DNA of 64,000 nt, taken from assembly GCF_000472925.1 (NCBI RefSeq), contig NZ_AXAS01000011.1, positions 145,149 to 209,148 of the forward strand, read 5' to 3'. Under the pieces are notes generated by a model. The model was not told the origin of the DNA. It saw only the letters and a program-made list of their open reading frames with translations, and made no database searches. Both the position numbers and the translations under genes were made by a program. Position 1 is the stretch's first letter. Each line of letters starts with the position of its first letter. Source of the stretch: Bradyrhizobium sp. Ec3.3. GTDB lineage: Bacteria; Pseudomonadota; Alphaproteobacteria; Rhizobiales; Xanthobacteraceae. Positions 1 to 9,344 of this stretch are shown piece after piece.

Positions 1-15
1 CGATTGGAGCAGGGC

Positions 16-1110
16 ATGACCTCGTCGAGCTTGCGCGTCAAAGGCCTTACCAAGCGTTATGGCGACTTCGTTGCGCTGGCGCCGACCAGTCTCGATGTCG
101 CGAAGGGGGAATTCCTCACGCTGCTCGGCCCTTCGGGGTCGGGCAAGACGACGCTGCTCAGCCTGATCGCGGGGCTCGCGCATCCGGACGAAGGTCAGAT
201 CCTGGTCGACGATGCCGATGTGACGCACAGCCCGGCCTATGACCGGGACATCGGCGTCGTGTTCCAGAACTACGCGCTGTTTCCTCACATGACGGTGGAG
301 GACAACATCGCGTTTCCGCTGAAGATGCGGAAGGTCGCCGACGCCGACGCGCGCCGGCGCACGGCGGAGGCGCTGGAGACGGTTCGCCTGCCGCATGTCG
401 CAAAACGCTATCCGCGCGAGCTCTCGGGCGGCCAGCAGCAGCGCATTGCGCTCGCGCGCTGTATCGTTTACCGGCCGGCGATCATCCTGATGGACGAGCC
501 GCTCGGCGCGCTCGACAAGAAGCTGCGCGACCAGATGCAGCTCGAGATCAAGCGCATCCATCGCGAGCTCCGCACCACGATCATCTACGTCACCCACGAC
601 CAGGAGGAGGCGATGACGATGTCCGATCGCATCTGCCTGATGAACGCAGGCGCAATCGAGCAGCTCGGCACGCCGGAGGATCTCTACTTCCGGCCGCAAT
701 CGGTCTTCGTCGCGGACTTTCTCGGCGAGTCCAACCTGCTCAGCGCAACGGTGCGGCAGGTCGATGCGCAGGGGCTCGACATCGTGCTGGCCGACCAGAC
801 GGCGCCGTCGCGCGCGGTCGGCAACGGCGCGAGCTTCACGGCCGGCGAGCCGATCAAGCTCATGGTCCGGCCCCAGAACCTTCATGTGGCGGACGCGGCG
901 GACGGCAAGCTCACCGGCAGGCTGGTCGACGTGATGATCAGCGGCAGCATGACGCGGCTCTACATCGCGCCCGAAAAGGCCGACATGCCGCAGCTCGTCG
1001 CGGCCTATCCGACGCGAGCGAGCGCAGCGCCTTACGAGATCGGCCAACGCGTTTCGCTCGGCTGGAATTCCGCGGATGCCGTGGCGATCCGCGACGGCAG
1101 GGGACACTGA
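16..1110 (+). CDS. ABC transporter ATP-binding protein, PotA-like
   Basis: This is the ATP-hydrolysing subunit of an importer of the spermidine/putrescine/iron type (PotA/FbpC class). Visible motifs are Walker A (GPSGSGKTT, about residue 40), the signature LSGGQQQR, Walker B (ILMDEPLGALD) and the switch His in VTHD. A C-terminal TOBE-like domain of about 120 residues follows, as usual for this class. Its length of 364 residues is typical. I prefer the ATG at 16 to the in-frame TTG at 4, because the family normally begins just before the first beta strand. The stop lies 4 bp before the permease start, so the two are probably translated together. No substrate-binding protein gene is in the window; it may lie upstream of base 1. 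The substrate cannot be read from the sequence. Confidence 0.93.
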   Translation: MTSSSLRVKGLTKRYGDFVALAPTSLDVAKGEFLTLLGPSGSGKTTLLSLIAGLAHPDEGQILVDDADVTHSPAYDRDIGVVFQNYALFPHMTVEDNIAFPLKMRKVADADARRRTAEALETVRLPHVAKRYPRELSGGQQQRIALARCIVYRPAIILMDEPLGALDKKLRDQMQLEIKRIHRELRTTIIYVTHDQEEAMTMSDRICLMNAGAIEQLGTPEDLYFRPQSVFVADFLGESNLLSATVRQVDAQGLDIVLADQTAPSRAVGNGASFTAGEPIKLMVRPQNLHVADAADGKLTGRLVDVMISGSMTRLYIAPEKADMPQLVAAYPTRASAAPYEIGQRVSLGWNSADAVAIRDGRGH

Positions 1111-1114
1111 CGCC

Positions 1115-2923
1115 ATGGCATTGGCCAAAGCGCCTGCGATCGAGTCGGGACAGCTCCGGACCGCGACGCGCTCTCGCGCCCGGTCGCAGGCCTGGACCTG
1201 GGCCGCGATGGGGGGCCCGCTCGTCCTGCTGCTCGTCCTCTTCCTGGTCTACCCCGTCGGCCAGTTGCTGCTGCTCAGCATCCACAACGACAGCGGATTC
1301 ACGCTTGCGCCGTACCGCCAGCTCTTCGCCTCATCGGTCTATATCGATGTCCTCCTCATCACGCTGAAGATCTCGCTGGTGACGACGCTGGTGTGCGTCG
1401 TCACCGGCTACCCGATCGCCTATCTGATTTCCGTCGTCGGCAAGGAACGGAAGGCGACGCTGCTGTTCTGGGTGCTGCTGTCGTTCTGGACCAGTTTTCT
1501 GGTGCGCGCCTTTGCCTGGATCGTGCTGCTCGGGCGCAACGGCGTCATCAACAAGCTCCTGCTGTCGCTCGGCATCATCTCGAGCCCGGCGAGCCTGCTT
1601 TATAATTTCGGCAGCGTCCTCGTCGGCATGGTGAACGCGCTGCTGCCGCTTGCCGTGCTGACCATGCTCTCTGTGATGGAGAACATCGACCGCAACCTGC
1701 CGCGCGCGGCGGCGACGCTCGGGGCGCGGCCGGGCATGGCGTTCTGGAAGATCTATTTTCCGCTCTCGCTACCCGGCGTCGCCGCGGCTGGCATCATGGT
1801 GTTCGTCACCGCGATCGGCTTCTTCATCGTGCCGGCGCTGCTCGGCGGACGCCGCGAGACCATGATCACGCAATTGATCATCGACCAGGTCCAGCAGACC
1901 CTGAACTGGGGATTTGCCGGTGCAATCTCCGTGCTGCTTCTGATCGTCGTGCTCATCGTCTTTGCGGCCTACGACCGGCTGCTCGGCCTGTCGACGATGA
2001 CGGGCGCGGCAGCGCCGCGCAGCGTGGCGCCCTCGCGCCTCGCCGGGCCTGTCCAGAGGATCGGCGATGCCGTGCTGACGCTGCTCGGCATGATCTCCGA
2101 TCGCATCATTCTCGCGCTGCCGTCGCGCCGTCGCGACCGCAATCCGGATCAGGCGGGCCTCGGCTTGCAGGCCTTCGTCTGGACCATGCTAATCATCATC
2201 AGCGCGCCGACGCTCCTGATGATCCCGCTGTCGTTCGGCACCGGCGGCCTGAACTGGCCGCCGCAGGGATTTACGCTGCATTGGTATGAAACCGTGCTGC
2301 ATTCGCCGGTATGGACCCAGGCGTTCCTGCGCTCGCTGCTGGTTGGTCTGGGGACGGGTGCGCTCGCCATGCTGATTGGAACGCCGGCGGCGTTTCTGCT
2401 GGTGAGGAGCAACATCCCCGGCAAGGCCGCCTGGCTCGCCTTCATCCTGTCGCCGATCGTCGTGCCGCGCATGATCATTGCGGTCGGCATGTTCTACGTG
2501 TTCGCGAGCATGGGCCTCGTCGGCAGCGCCTTTGGCCTCATTCTCGGACATACCGTCGTCGCGGTGCCCTACGTCGTCATGACCATGATGGCCGTGCTGC
2601 GCAACTACGACACGCGGCTCGACCATGCCGCGCAAAGCCTTGGCGCGCGCCCCTTTGCGACGCTGCGCCACATCACCTTTCCGATCCTCGGCGCGGGCAT
2701 GTTCTCCTCGTTCCTGTTCGCCTTCGCGACCTCGTTCGACGAGCTCACCATCGCGTTGTTCGCGACCGGCGGGCTTAACGCCACGCTGCCGAAGCAGTTC
2801 TGGGACGAGGTGACGCTTCAGGTCTCGCCCGTGATCGCCGCCGTCTCAACCTGCCTGTTCATCTTCATGGGTCTCTTGATCTTCGTCGCCGAACGCCTGC
2901 GTCGGCGCGCTGCCGCAAGGTAG
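1115..2923 (+). CDS. ABC transporter permease, fused PotB-PotC-like protein
   Basis: This 602-residue integral membrane protein carries two complete binding-protein-dependent permease modules in one chain, each with about six membrane segments. Each half has the cytoplasmic coupling (EAA-type) loop: AATLGARPGMAFWKIYFPLS in the first half and AQSLGARPFATLRHITFPIL in the second. Related systems usually encode the two halves separately as PotB and PotC. A polar, arginine-rich linker joins them around residues 300-350. I chose the ATG at 1115, just after the ATPase stop at 1110; an upstream in-frame start at 1076 would run into the ATPase gene. It forms the inner-membrane channel with the preceding ATPase. 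Confidence 0.92.
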   Translation: MALAKAPAIESGQLRTATRSRARSQAWTWAAMGGPLVLLLVLFLVYPVGQLLLLSIHNDSGFTLAPYRQLFASSVYIDVLLITLKISLVTTLVCVVTGYPIAYLISVVGKERKATLLFWVLLSFWTSFLVRAFAWIVLLGRNGVINKLLLSLGIISSPASLLYNFGSVLVGMVNALLPLAVLTMLSVMENIDRNLPRAAATLGARPGMAFWKIYFPLSLPGVAAAGIMVFVTAIGFFIVPALLGGRRETMITQLIIDQVQQTLNWGFAGAISVLLLIVVLIVFAAYDRLLGLSTMTGAAAPRSVAPSRLAGPVQRIGDAVLTLLGMISDRIILALPSRRRDRNPDQAGLGLQAFVWTMLIIISAPTLLMIPLSFGTGGLNWPPQGFTLHWYETVLHSPVWTQAFLRSLLVGLGTGALAMLIGTPAAFLLVRSNIPGKAAWLAFILSPIVVPRMIIAVGMFYVFASMGLVGSAFGLILGHTVVAVPYVVMTMMAVLRNYDTRLDHAAQSLGARPFATLRHITFPILGAGMFSSFLFAFATSFDELTIALFATGGLNATLPKQFWDEVTLQVSPVIAAVSTCLFIFMGLLIFVAERLRRRAAAR

Positions 2924-2954
2924 TCATCCCGCGTTCTAACCAGAGGTTCTCGTC

Positions 2955-3860
2955 ATGCTCACTGCAAATCGTCTTCGCGGCCTGCTCCCCGCCATTCCGA
3001 CCCCGGTGAAGGCCGACGACACGATCGACGCCCAGGCGGTCTCGGCGCTGTTTGCCTGGCTGCTCAAGCAGGGCATCGACGGCGTGGTGCCGCTCGGCGG
3101 CACCGGCGAATATGGTGCACTCGCGCGCGCCGAGCGCATCCGGATGGCGGGCCTGTCGGTGAAGGCCATGGCGGGCAGGGGGCCTGTGATCGCCGGCGTG
3201 CTCGACACCGGCTTCCACGACGCTCTTCAGGCGGGCAAGGAATTCGCCGCCGAGGGCGTGGACGGCCTCCTGGTCCTTACGCCATATTATACCAATCCGA
3301 CTCAGACCGGCATTCGCGACTATTTCCTGCGCTATGCCGATGCCTCGCCCGTGCCCGTCCTGATCTACGAGATTCCCTACCGCACCCGGATCGCGATCGA
3401 GCCCAGGATTTTGCATGAGCTGTCGAAGCATCCCAACATCATCGGCATGAAGGCCTGTAATCTCGACATGTACCATTTCCTTCAGGTCGTGGCCGGCGTC
3501 GACGACAGCTTTGCAGTGCTCAGCGGCGAGGACAGCCTGTTCCCGCTGCATCTTGCGGGGGGCGCGACGGGCGGCATCGTCGTCACCGCCTGCCTGTTGC
3601 CGCGCGCGTGGCGACAGATTTACGAGACGGCGATTGCTGGCCGGACGGCGGAGGCACTGAGCCTGCATCGCCGTCTGATCCCGTTCATGAACATGGCGTT
3701 TGCCGAGACCAATCCGGGGCCGATGAAGGCGGTGATGGACATGGTCGGCGTCGACGCGCCGCGGATGCTGGCGCCGCTGGTGCAGCCGGCGCCGGCGCTG
3801 GTCTCGGCATTCCGGGCCGAGCTCGGCAAGCAATTGGCGATCTCGGAAGGGGTTGCGTGA
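2955..3860 (+). CDS. Dihydrodipicolinate synthase (DapA) family lyase
   Basis: This is a class I (Schiff-base) aldolase/dehydratase TIM barrel of 301 residues. The family motifs are present: GGTGEYGAL for the GTTGE loop, IYEIPYRT around the catalytic Tyr, and IGMKACN with the Schiff-base Lys at about residue 161. The neighbours are a transporter, an IclR regulator and a 2-hydroxyacid oxidase, which points to catabolism of a 2-keto acid or sugar-acid derivative. A housekeeping lysine-biosynthesis dapA would not normally sit here. The true substrate is not determinable from sequence. It starts 31 bp after the permease stop in the same operon. Confidence 0.88.
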   Translation: MLTANRLRGLLPAIPTPVKADDTIDAQAVSALFAWLLKQGIDGVVPLGGTGEYGALARAERIRMAGLSVKAMAGRGPVIAGVLDTGFHDALQAGKEFAAEGVDGLLVLTPYYTNPTQTGIRDYFLRYADASPVPVLIYEIPYRTRIAIEPRILHELSKHPNIIGMKACNLDMYHFLQVVAGVDDSFAVLSGEDSLFPLHLAGGATGGIVVTACLLPRAWRQIYETAIAGRTAEALSLHRRLIPFMNMAFAETNPGPMKAVMDMVGVDAPRMLAPLVQPAPALVSAFRAELGKQLAISEGVA

Positions 3861-3876
3861 GGCAAGGGAATGGCAG

Positions 3877-4737
3877 ATGACGCGTAGCGGCGAGGGCGGC
3901 ACGAAGACGGTGCGCAAGGCCAGGAGCACTCGGAAAAGCGCCGGAAAGAGCGCCGAGCTGGCGCGCTCGTCGCTGTTCGTCGGCTCGACCGAGAAGGCCT
4001 TTCAGGTCCTGCACGCCTTCGATGGCCCGCGACGCTTCATGACGCTCGCCGACATCGCGCGCGCGGCCAATCTCGACCGCAGCGCCACCCAGCGCCTGGT
4101 CTATACGCTGGAGACGCTCGGCTATCTCAAGCGCATCGAGGGCACGCGCAATTACGGGCTGACCTCGAAGGTGCTGCAGTTCTCTCACAGCTATCTCAAG
4201 GCCAACGAACTTATCGACAAGGCCTCGCCCTATCTTCTCGACATGAGCCGTAATCTCGGCGAGACCTGCAACCTGCACGAGCTCGACGGCCATGAGGTCG
4301 TGTTCGTGGCACGCTTTCCCGGCAGGCACCTCATCCACATCGATTTCGTGATCGGAAGCCGGTTGCCGGCCTATTTCACGGCGTCCGGCATAGCCATCCT
4401 GTCGGCTCTTCCTGAGGAGATGCGGCAGGATCTGTTGAAGCGTACGCAACTCGAGCCCCTTACGCCGTATACGATTACAGATCCAGATAAGCTTCTGGAG
4501 CAGGTGCGCGTCGCCGCCACGCGCGGCTACTCGATCCAGATCAACCAAAGCGTCATGGGTGACATTTCCGTCGCGGCGCCGATCATCGACGAGCACGGCC
4601 GCGCGGTCGCCGCGGTCAACATCTCCGTGCCGACCACGCGCTGGACCAAGGAGCGCGCCGAGGCCGAGCTCGTGCAGCATGTCCATGTCGCCGCGACCTC
4701 GATCTCGAAGTCGAAATTCAACCGCTACGCCGCCTGA
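3877..4737 (+). CDS. IclR family transcriptional regulator
   Basis: It has an N-terminal winged helix (TLADIARAANLDRSATQRLV, from about residue 50) followed by the IclR effector domain of about 170 residues, which ends in the usual TSISKSKF-like helix. A basic, lysine- and arginine-rich tail of about 35 residues precedes the DNA-binding domain. The ATG at 3877 is preferred to the in-frame TTG at 3853, which overlaps the end of the lyase gene. The stop overlaps the next ATG by one base (TGATG at 4735-4739), so translation of the oxidase is probably coupled. It probably controls this operon in response to a pathway acid; no operator is visible inside the window. Confidence 0.9.
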   Translation: MTRSGEGGTKTVRKARSTRKSAGKSAELARSSLFVGSTEKAFQVLHAFDGPRRFMTLADIARAANLDRSATQRLVYTLETLGYLKRIEGTRNYGLTSKVLQFSHSYLKANELIDKASPYLLDMSRNLGETCNLHELDGHEVVFVARFPGRHLIHIDFVIGSRLPAYFTASGIAILSALPEEMRQDLLKRTQLEPLTPYTITDPDKLLEQVRVAATRGYSIQINQSVMGDISVAAPIIDEHGRAVAAVNISVPTTRWTKERAEAELVQHVHVAATSISKSKFNRYAA

Positions 4738-5879
4738 TGCGGATGCTGCTGAATGCCGACGACTACCGCAGCCGCGCGCAAAAGTTCCTGCCGCGCGGCT
4801 TGTTCGACTATATCGATCGCGGCACGGAGGATGAGGTCGCGCTGAGGCGCCTGCGCGCCTCGCTCGACGAGATCACGCTCATGCCGTCGGTGCTGACCGG
4901 GCACGACGGGCGATCGTTCGACGCGACGCTTCTTGGACAGCACCTCGCAGCACCCCTGGTCGTGGCGCCGACCGCGCTCGCCGGTCTTGTCGCGCATGAT
5001 GGCGAGACCAAACTGGCGCGCGCGGCCTCGCGCGTCGGCATCCCCGTCTGTATCTCGACGCAATCGGTGACGACGGTCGAAACCATCCGGCGCGGCGCGC
5101 CCGATGCGACGCTGTGGTTTCAGCTCTATGTCTGGCGCGACCGGGCACTGACGGCAAGACTTCTGGAGCGCGCCCGCGCCTGCGGCTGCGAGACCCTGGT
5201 CGTCACGGCCGATACGTCGGTCTCACCCAACCGCGAGTACAACAAGCGCAACGGCTTCGGCATTCCGTTGGTGCCCAGCCTGCGCAGCACGGTCGACGTC
5301 GCACTGCATCCGCGCTGGCTCGTCGGTGTTCTCGCGCGCTATCTCCTGAGCGAGGGCATGCCGACCTATGGACATTATCCGGACGAGTACCGCACGGCGA
5401 TTACCCGGCCAAGCATTGCTGAGGCCGTGCGGCTCGACCATCGTCTCAACTGGGGCGACGTGCGCTGGCTGCGCCAGATCTGGCCGGGCAAGCTGATCAT
5501 CAAGGGCGTCTTGGCCGTCAAGGATGCGGAGACCGCGGCCGGACTCGGTTGTGAGGCAATCGTGGTTTCCGCCCATGGCGGACGCAATCTCGATTGCCTG
5601 CCTGCACCGGCGGAGTGCATTCAGGCTATCGCGGATGCCGTGAAGGGACGACTGACGGTGCTCGCCGACAGCGGCGTCCGCCGCGGCACGGACGTGTTGA
5701 AATATCTCGCGCTCGGCGCCGAGGCCGTTCTCCTCGGCCGCTTGCCGCTCTGGGGCCTCGCCGCCGGCGGCGAGGAGGGTGCGGAAGCGGTCTTGCGGAT
5801 GATCATCGGCGAGATGGACACGGCGATGGCGTTTTTGGGCGCGGAGCGCGTGGCAGAATTACGGGCGATGCTTCGATAA
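4737..5879 (+). CDS. FMN-dependent alpha-hydroxy-acid oxidase/dehydrogenase
   Basis: The 380-residue protein belongs to the glycolate oxidase / L-lactate dehydrogenase (LldD) family, which oxidises 2-hydroxyacids to 2-oxoacids. Supporting motifs are an N-terminal YRSRAQKFLPRGLFDYIDRG, a phosphate-binding region PLVVAPTALAG, the FMN-contacting lysine in LIIKGVLAVKDA, and SAHGGRNLD with the catalytic His and Arg. The C-terminal FMN-phosphate loop DSGVRRGTDVLKYLALGA is also present. Most homologues have SNHGGRQLD, so the Asn to Ala and Gln to Asn changes may affect specificity. As the last gene of the operon it could feed a 2-oxoacid into, or take one from, the DapA-type lyase step. Confidence 0.9.
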   Translation: MRMLLNADDYRSRAQKFLPRGLFDYIDRGTEDEVALRRLRASLDEITLMPSVLTGHDGRSFDATLLGQHLAAPLVVAPTALAGLVAHDGETKLARAASRVGIPVCISTQSVTTVETIRRGAPDATLWFQLYVWRDRALTARLLERARACGCETLVVTADTSVSPNREYNKRNGFGIPLVPSLRSTVDVALHPRWLVGVLARYLLSEGMPTYGHYPDEYRTAITRPSIAEAVRLDHRLNWGDVRWLRQIWPGKLIIKGVLAVKDAETAAGLGCEAIVVSAHGGRNLDCLPAPAECIQAIADAVKGRLTVLADSGVRRGTDVLKYLALGAEAVLLGRLPLWGLAAGGEEGAEAVLRMIIGEMDTAMAFLGAERVAELRAMLR

Positions 5880-5884
5880 GACAA

Positions 5885-5908
5885 AAGGCCGGGCGCGATC
5901 CCGGCCTT
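5885..5908 (+). terminator. Hairpin after the hydroxyacid oxidase operon
   Basis: A perfect 9-bp stem (AAGGCCGGG / CCCGGCCTT) with a 6-nt loop lies 6 bp after the oxidase stop. A-residues precede it and TT follows, but there is no long T-tract. It probably ends the operon that starts at the left edge. Confidence 0.6.
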
Positions 5909-5940
5909 CCGCACTTGTTGCGCTCACGGTTTTCTCGGAA

Positions 5941-6039
5941 GTCATCGTCCGCGAAGGCGGACGATCCAGCACGCCGCGGCCTATCGGTTGAATCTCGCCG
6001 CCGGTGGCTACTGGATGCCCCGCCTTCGCGGGGCATGAC
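5941..6039. repeat. Dispersed element made of two hairpins
   Basis: Two perfect palindromes bracket about 50 bp: ATCGTCCGC/GCGGACGAT at 5944-5965 with a GAAG loop, and ATGCCCCGC/GCGGGGCAT at 6015-6036 with a CTTC loop. The layout resembles the non-coding REP-like elements common between genes of Bradyrhizobium. It sits between a plus-strand and a minus-strand gene end. Confidence 0.6.
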
Positions 6040-6055
6040 GAGCTGAGATGCGGAT

Positions 6056-7159
6056 CTACTCCGCCGCGTCGGCAGCCTCCAGCGTCGGATAGTCCGTGTA
6101 GCCCCTGGCGCCGCCGCCGTAGAAGGTGTTCTTGTCCCATTCGTTGAGTGGCGCGCCTTTCTGCAAGCGCTCGACCAGGTCGGGGTTGGAGATGAAGGGC
6201 TTGCCGAACGCGATGAGGTCAGCAGCGCCGGCATCGAGCACCTTCGTCGCCAGCTCGAAATCGTAGCCATTGTTGGCGATGTAGGCGCCGGAGAAGCGCT
6301 TGCGCAGGTCAGCATAGTCGAACGGCGCGAAATCGCGCGGGCCGCCGGTCGCGCCTTCCACGACATGCAGATAGACGAGCTTGAGCGCATTGAGCCCGTC
6401 GACGATGTGGTCGAACAGCGCTTGCGGATTCGAGTCGGAGATGTCGTTCGCCGGCGTCACCGGCGAGATGCGGATGCCGGTACGGTCGGCGCCCGCTTCG
6501 GCGGCAACCGCCTTTGACACCTCCAGCATCAGCCTGGCACGGTTCTCGATCGAGCCGCCGTAGGCATCGGTGCGCTTGTTGGCGCCGTCTTTCGCAAACT
6601 GGTCGAGCAGATAGCCGTTGGCGCCGTGGATCTCGACACCGTCAAAGCCGGCCTCGAGCGCGTTGCGCGTGACGCGCTTGAAATCGTCGATGATCCCTGG
6701 AATTTCGGCAAGCTCGAGTGCGCGCGGCTCGGAGACGTCGGCGAAGGTGCCGTTGACGAAGGTCTTGCCCTTGGCGCGGATCGCGCTGGGAGCGACCGGC
6801 GCGCCGCCATTGGCCTGAAGCGCGTTGTGCGAGATGCGCCCGACATGCCAGAGCTGGATGAAGATGCGCCCGCCGCGCTCATGCACGCGATCGGTGACCT
6901 TGCGCCAGCCGGCGACCTGGTCTTTCGAGTAGATGCCAGGCGTATCCTGATAGCCCTGGCCCTGCTGGGAGATCTGGCTTGCTTCGGTGACGAGGAGTCC
7001 GGCGGAGGCGCGCTGCGCGTAGTAGTCGGCCGCAAGCGGGCTCGGCACGAAAGTCCCGGGCGCTGCGCGATTGCGCGTCAGGGGCGCCATCACGAAGCGG
7101 TTGGCCAGCGAGATCGGGCCAAGCTGATAGGGCTCATACAATTTGGTCGGACGGCTCAT
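6056..7159 (-). CDS. NADH:flavin oxidoreductase, old yellow enzyme family
   Basis: This is an FMN-containing ene-reductase of the NemA/OYE type that reduces activated C=C bonds or nitro esters with NAD(P)H. The start region (KLYEPYQLGPISLANRFVMAPLTRNRA), the substrate/FMN motif IHGANGYLLDQF and the C-terminal PFISNPDLVERLQ segment are all typical. From the ATG at 7159 it has 367 residues, as usual. An upstream in-frame start at 7231 would add 24 residues without similarity to the family. It appears to be monocistronic and converges with the hydroxyacid oxidase operon across a repeat. Confidence 0.93.
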   Translation of the reverse strand: MSRPTKLYEPYQLGPISLANRFVMAPLTRNRAAPGTFVPSPLAADYYAQRASAGLLVTEASQISQQGQGYQDTPGIYSKDQVAGWRKVTDRVHERGGRIFIQLWHVGRISHNALQANGGAPVAPSAIRAKGKTFVNGTFADVSEPRALELAEIPGIIDDFKRVTRNALEAGFDGVEIHGANGYLLDQFAKDGANKRTDAYGGSIENRARLMLEVSKAVAAEAGADRTGIRISPVTPANDISDSNPQALFDHIVDGLNALKLVYLHVVEGATGGPRDFAPFDYADLRKRFSGAYIANNGYDFELATKVLDAGAADLIAFGKPFISNPDLVERLQKGAPLNEWDKNTFYGGGARGYTDYPTLEAADAAE

Positions 7160-7355
7160 GGGAATGTTTTCCAGCGGTGACAGGTAGGGCACAGTTGTGC
7201 ATCGCCACACACCGCGCAAGGCCGGAGTCATTCCGAAAGTGCAGGTGAGCTGCGCGACGGGACGGCGGGGAAGCTGAAAGAGGATCGTTTTTCTTCAATG
7301 TCATCCGCGGCAGCGGAGTTGATCTCCGTGCCGCGGAAAATATGGATCACAAATC

Positions 7356-7859
7356 TCAGGTCATGCCGAGGAAATCGCGCTTGCCGATCTCGACACCGTT
7401 GTGACGCAGAATCCCGTGCGCGGTCGCGGCATGGAAATAGAAGTTCGGCAGCGAGACCGAGCTGAAGAATTGCTGCCCCTTCAATGTAACGGTCCGGTCG
7501 GGGCCGGCCGGGAATGTGACGTCCTTGGCATCGGCGCCCTCGAACTGCTCGGACTTGAACGACTTCACGAAGTCGATCGTCTTTGCCAGCCGCTGCTTCA
7601 ATTCCGCGAACGTCGTCTCGGTGTCCGGCATCGACGGCAGCTCCGTGTGCGTGAGCCGTGCACAGCCCTTGGCTGCGAAGTCGCTGACGAGCTGGATTTG
7701 CTTGCTGAACGGCAGCATGTCCGGGAAGAGCCGAGATCCGATCAGCACGCTTGGCTCGATCTTCCTGGCCGCGCAATGGGCCTCCGCCTTGGTGAGCAGG
7801 CCGGTCAGGCTGTTCAGCATCTGCAAATAGGCGGGGACGACGGCGTCATAAAAGGACAT
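7356..7859 (-). CDS. DUF1993 domain-containing protein
   Basis: A 167-residue protein beginning SFYDAVVPAYLQMLNSL and ending in RHNGVEIGKRDFLG matches the DUF1993 family, a predicted four-helix bundle related to DinB-like proteins. The biochemical role of the family is unknown. The ATG at 7859 follows a purine-rich AGAGAG ribosome site; the longer reading from 7934 has no family similarity. About 195 bp separate it from the downstream oxidoreductase on the same strand, so co-transcription is possible but unproven. Confidence 0.85.
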   Translation of the reverse strand: MSFYDAVVPAYLQMLNSLTGLLTKAEAHCAARKIEPSVLIGSRLFPDMLPFSKQIQLVSDFAAKGCARLTHTELPSMPDTETTFAELKQRLAKTIDFVKSFKSEQFEGADAKDVTFPAGPDRTVTLKGQQFFSSVSLPNFYFHAATAHGILRHNGVEIGKRDFLGMT

Positions 7860-7965
7860 GTGATGCTCTCTTCTCGTTGGGATGTCAGGAGGTATCCTGG
7901 TCCCAAGAGATGGGAGCACCGCAGGAAAATACAATCGCCGAAGTGGCGTTCGCGGGTTAAAAATT

Positions 7966-9264
7966 CTACCGCACGATCGCTTGCGGCTGCGCCTGCGCGG
8001 TGCCGCCGCGCATGCGCGCGAGCAGTTCCGCCGTCGGCCAGGAATCCGCGGGCAGGCCGTACTTGATCTGCATCGCCTTCACCGCGCTGCGGCTCTGCTG
8101 GCCCAGCACGCCGTCGACCTTGCCGACGTTGAAGCCTGCGCGCACCAGCAGCTGCTGCAACTCCTTCAGCTCGTTGAACGGCAGTTGCGCCACCGGCTGC
8201 GCCGGCTTGCGCATGGGAGCTGCGCCCGCAATGCGCGAGGCGAGGTAACCGGCGGTGGTGGAATAGATCAGCGAATTATTCCACTCAGTGTAGGCCGCGA
8301 AATTCGGATAGGCCATGAAGGCCGGCCCCGACCGCCCCATCGGCAGGAGCACGGAGGCGGCGAGATTGTCGTTCGGCAGCGGCCGGCCGTCGGGGTAGGT
8401 CACGCCCAGCTGCGCCCATTTCGAGCGCGGCTGCTGCACCGAGAGATCAGTCTGCTCCCAGGGCAAATTTGCGGGCACCTTGATCTCTTCCAGCCACGGC
8501 TCGCCGCGCCGCCATTTCAATCCGTTGGCGATATAGTTCGCGGTCGAGCCGATCACGTCGGGCCCGCTGCGGAGCAGATCGCGCCGGCCGTCGCCGTCAT
8601 AGTCGACGGCGTAGTTGACGTAATGCGTCGGCAGAAATTGCGTCTGTCCGAGCTCGCCGGCCCAGGAGCCGATCATCTCGGCAGGGCTGAGATCGCCGCG
8701 GTCGATCACCTTGAGCGCCGCGATGGTTTCGCCCACGAACATCTCCGAGCGTCGGCAGTCATAGGCCAGCGACACCAGCGATTTCAGCGTCGGCAGATTG
8801 CCCATGTTGGCGCCGAAATCGCTCTCCAGCCCCCAGAATGCGGCGATCACCGCCGGCGGCACACCGTATTCCTTCTCGGCGCGCGCGAACGCCGCCGCGT
8901 ATTGCTTGATGTGCTGCTGGCCGTTCTGCATGCGATAGGTCGCGGCCATGCGGCCGGCGAATTCGGTGAAGAGCTGGCCGAACACGCGCTGGCCGCGGTC
9001 GCGGTTGACGATGCCCTGGTCGTAGACGAGGTAGGGCGAGGCCTCGCTGATCGCGCGCTGCGACACGCCCGCGGCGATGGCCTGCTGTTTCACCTCAGTG
9101 AGGAAGCGGTCGAAGCTCGCGCCATTGTGGCACGAGGCTGCGCGCGGCGCGGTCGGCCGCGGCGCGGCCTGTGGTTTTACGGGCGGCGGCAGCAACTGGG
9201 CGGAAGCGGTGGCGGAGAGTGCGAGCAGTGTGACGGCCGCGATCGCGAATCGGGTCTGGAGCAT
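7966..9264 (-). CDS. Lytic murein transglycosylase, MltB-like, with peptidoglycan-binding domain
   Basis: This secreted 432-residue enzyme cleaves peptidoglycan glycan strands to form anhydromuramyl ends. A signal peptide (FAIAAVTLLALSATASAQ) is followed by a proline-rich linker, then an SLT_2/MltB catalytic domain from about residue 45 to 345. The catalytic Glu lies in FWGLESDFG, and GELGQTQFLPTHY is a strong family motif. The last 60 residues (FNELKELQQLLVRAGFNVGK onward) are a PG_binding_1 domain. Start chosen at the ATG at 9264 because it gives the signal peptide; a longer open frame upstream is a shadow of the glycosyltransferase gene. Confidence 0.93.
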   Translation of the reverse strand: MLQTRFAIAAVTLLALSATASAQLLPPPVKPQAAPRPTAPRAASCHNGASFDRFLTEVKQQAIAAGVSQRAISEASPYLVYDQGIVNRDRGQRVFGQLFTEFAGRMAATYRMQNGQQHIKQYAAAFARAEKEYGVPPAVIAAFWGLESDFGANMGNLPTLKSLVSLAYDCRRSEMFVGETIAALKVIDRGDLSPAEMIGSWAGELGQTQFLPTHYVNYAVDYDGDGRRDLLRSGPDVIGSTANYIANGLKWRRGEPWLEEIKVPANLPWEQTDLSVQQPRSKWAQLGVTYPDGRPLPNDNLAASVLLPMGRSGPAFMAYPNFAAYTEWNNSLIYSTTAGYLASRIAGAAPMRKPAQPVAQLPFNELKELQQLLVRAGFNVGKVDGVLGQQSRSAVKAMQIKYGLPADSWPTAELLARMRGGTAQAQPQAIVR

Positions 9265-9344
9265 AGGGTTTCCGGCAGCGGGAAGGGCGGGAGGAATCTC
9301 CCGAAGTTTAGGTGAAGAACCGGCCTCACGCCACCCCGTTGCCG

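Noticed and set aside
7882..9315. Plus-strand open frame of 477 codons
   Set aside because: It mirrors the lytic transglycosylase, which has a signal peptide and catalytic motifs; the frame is rich in Arg, His and Gly, typical of shadows.
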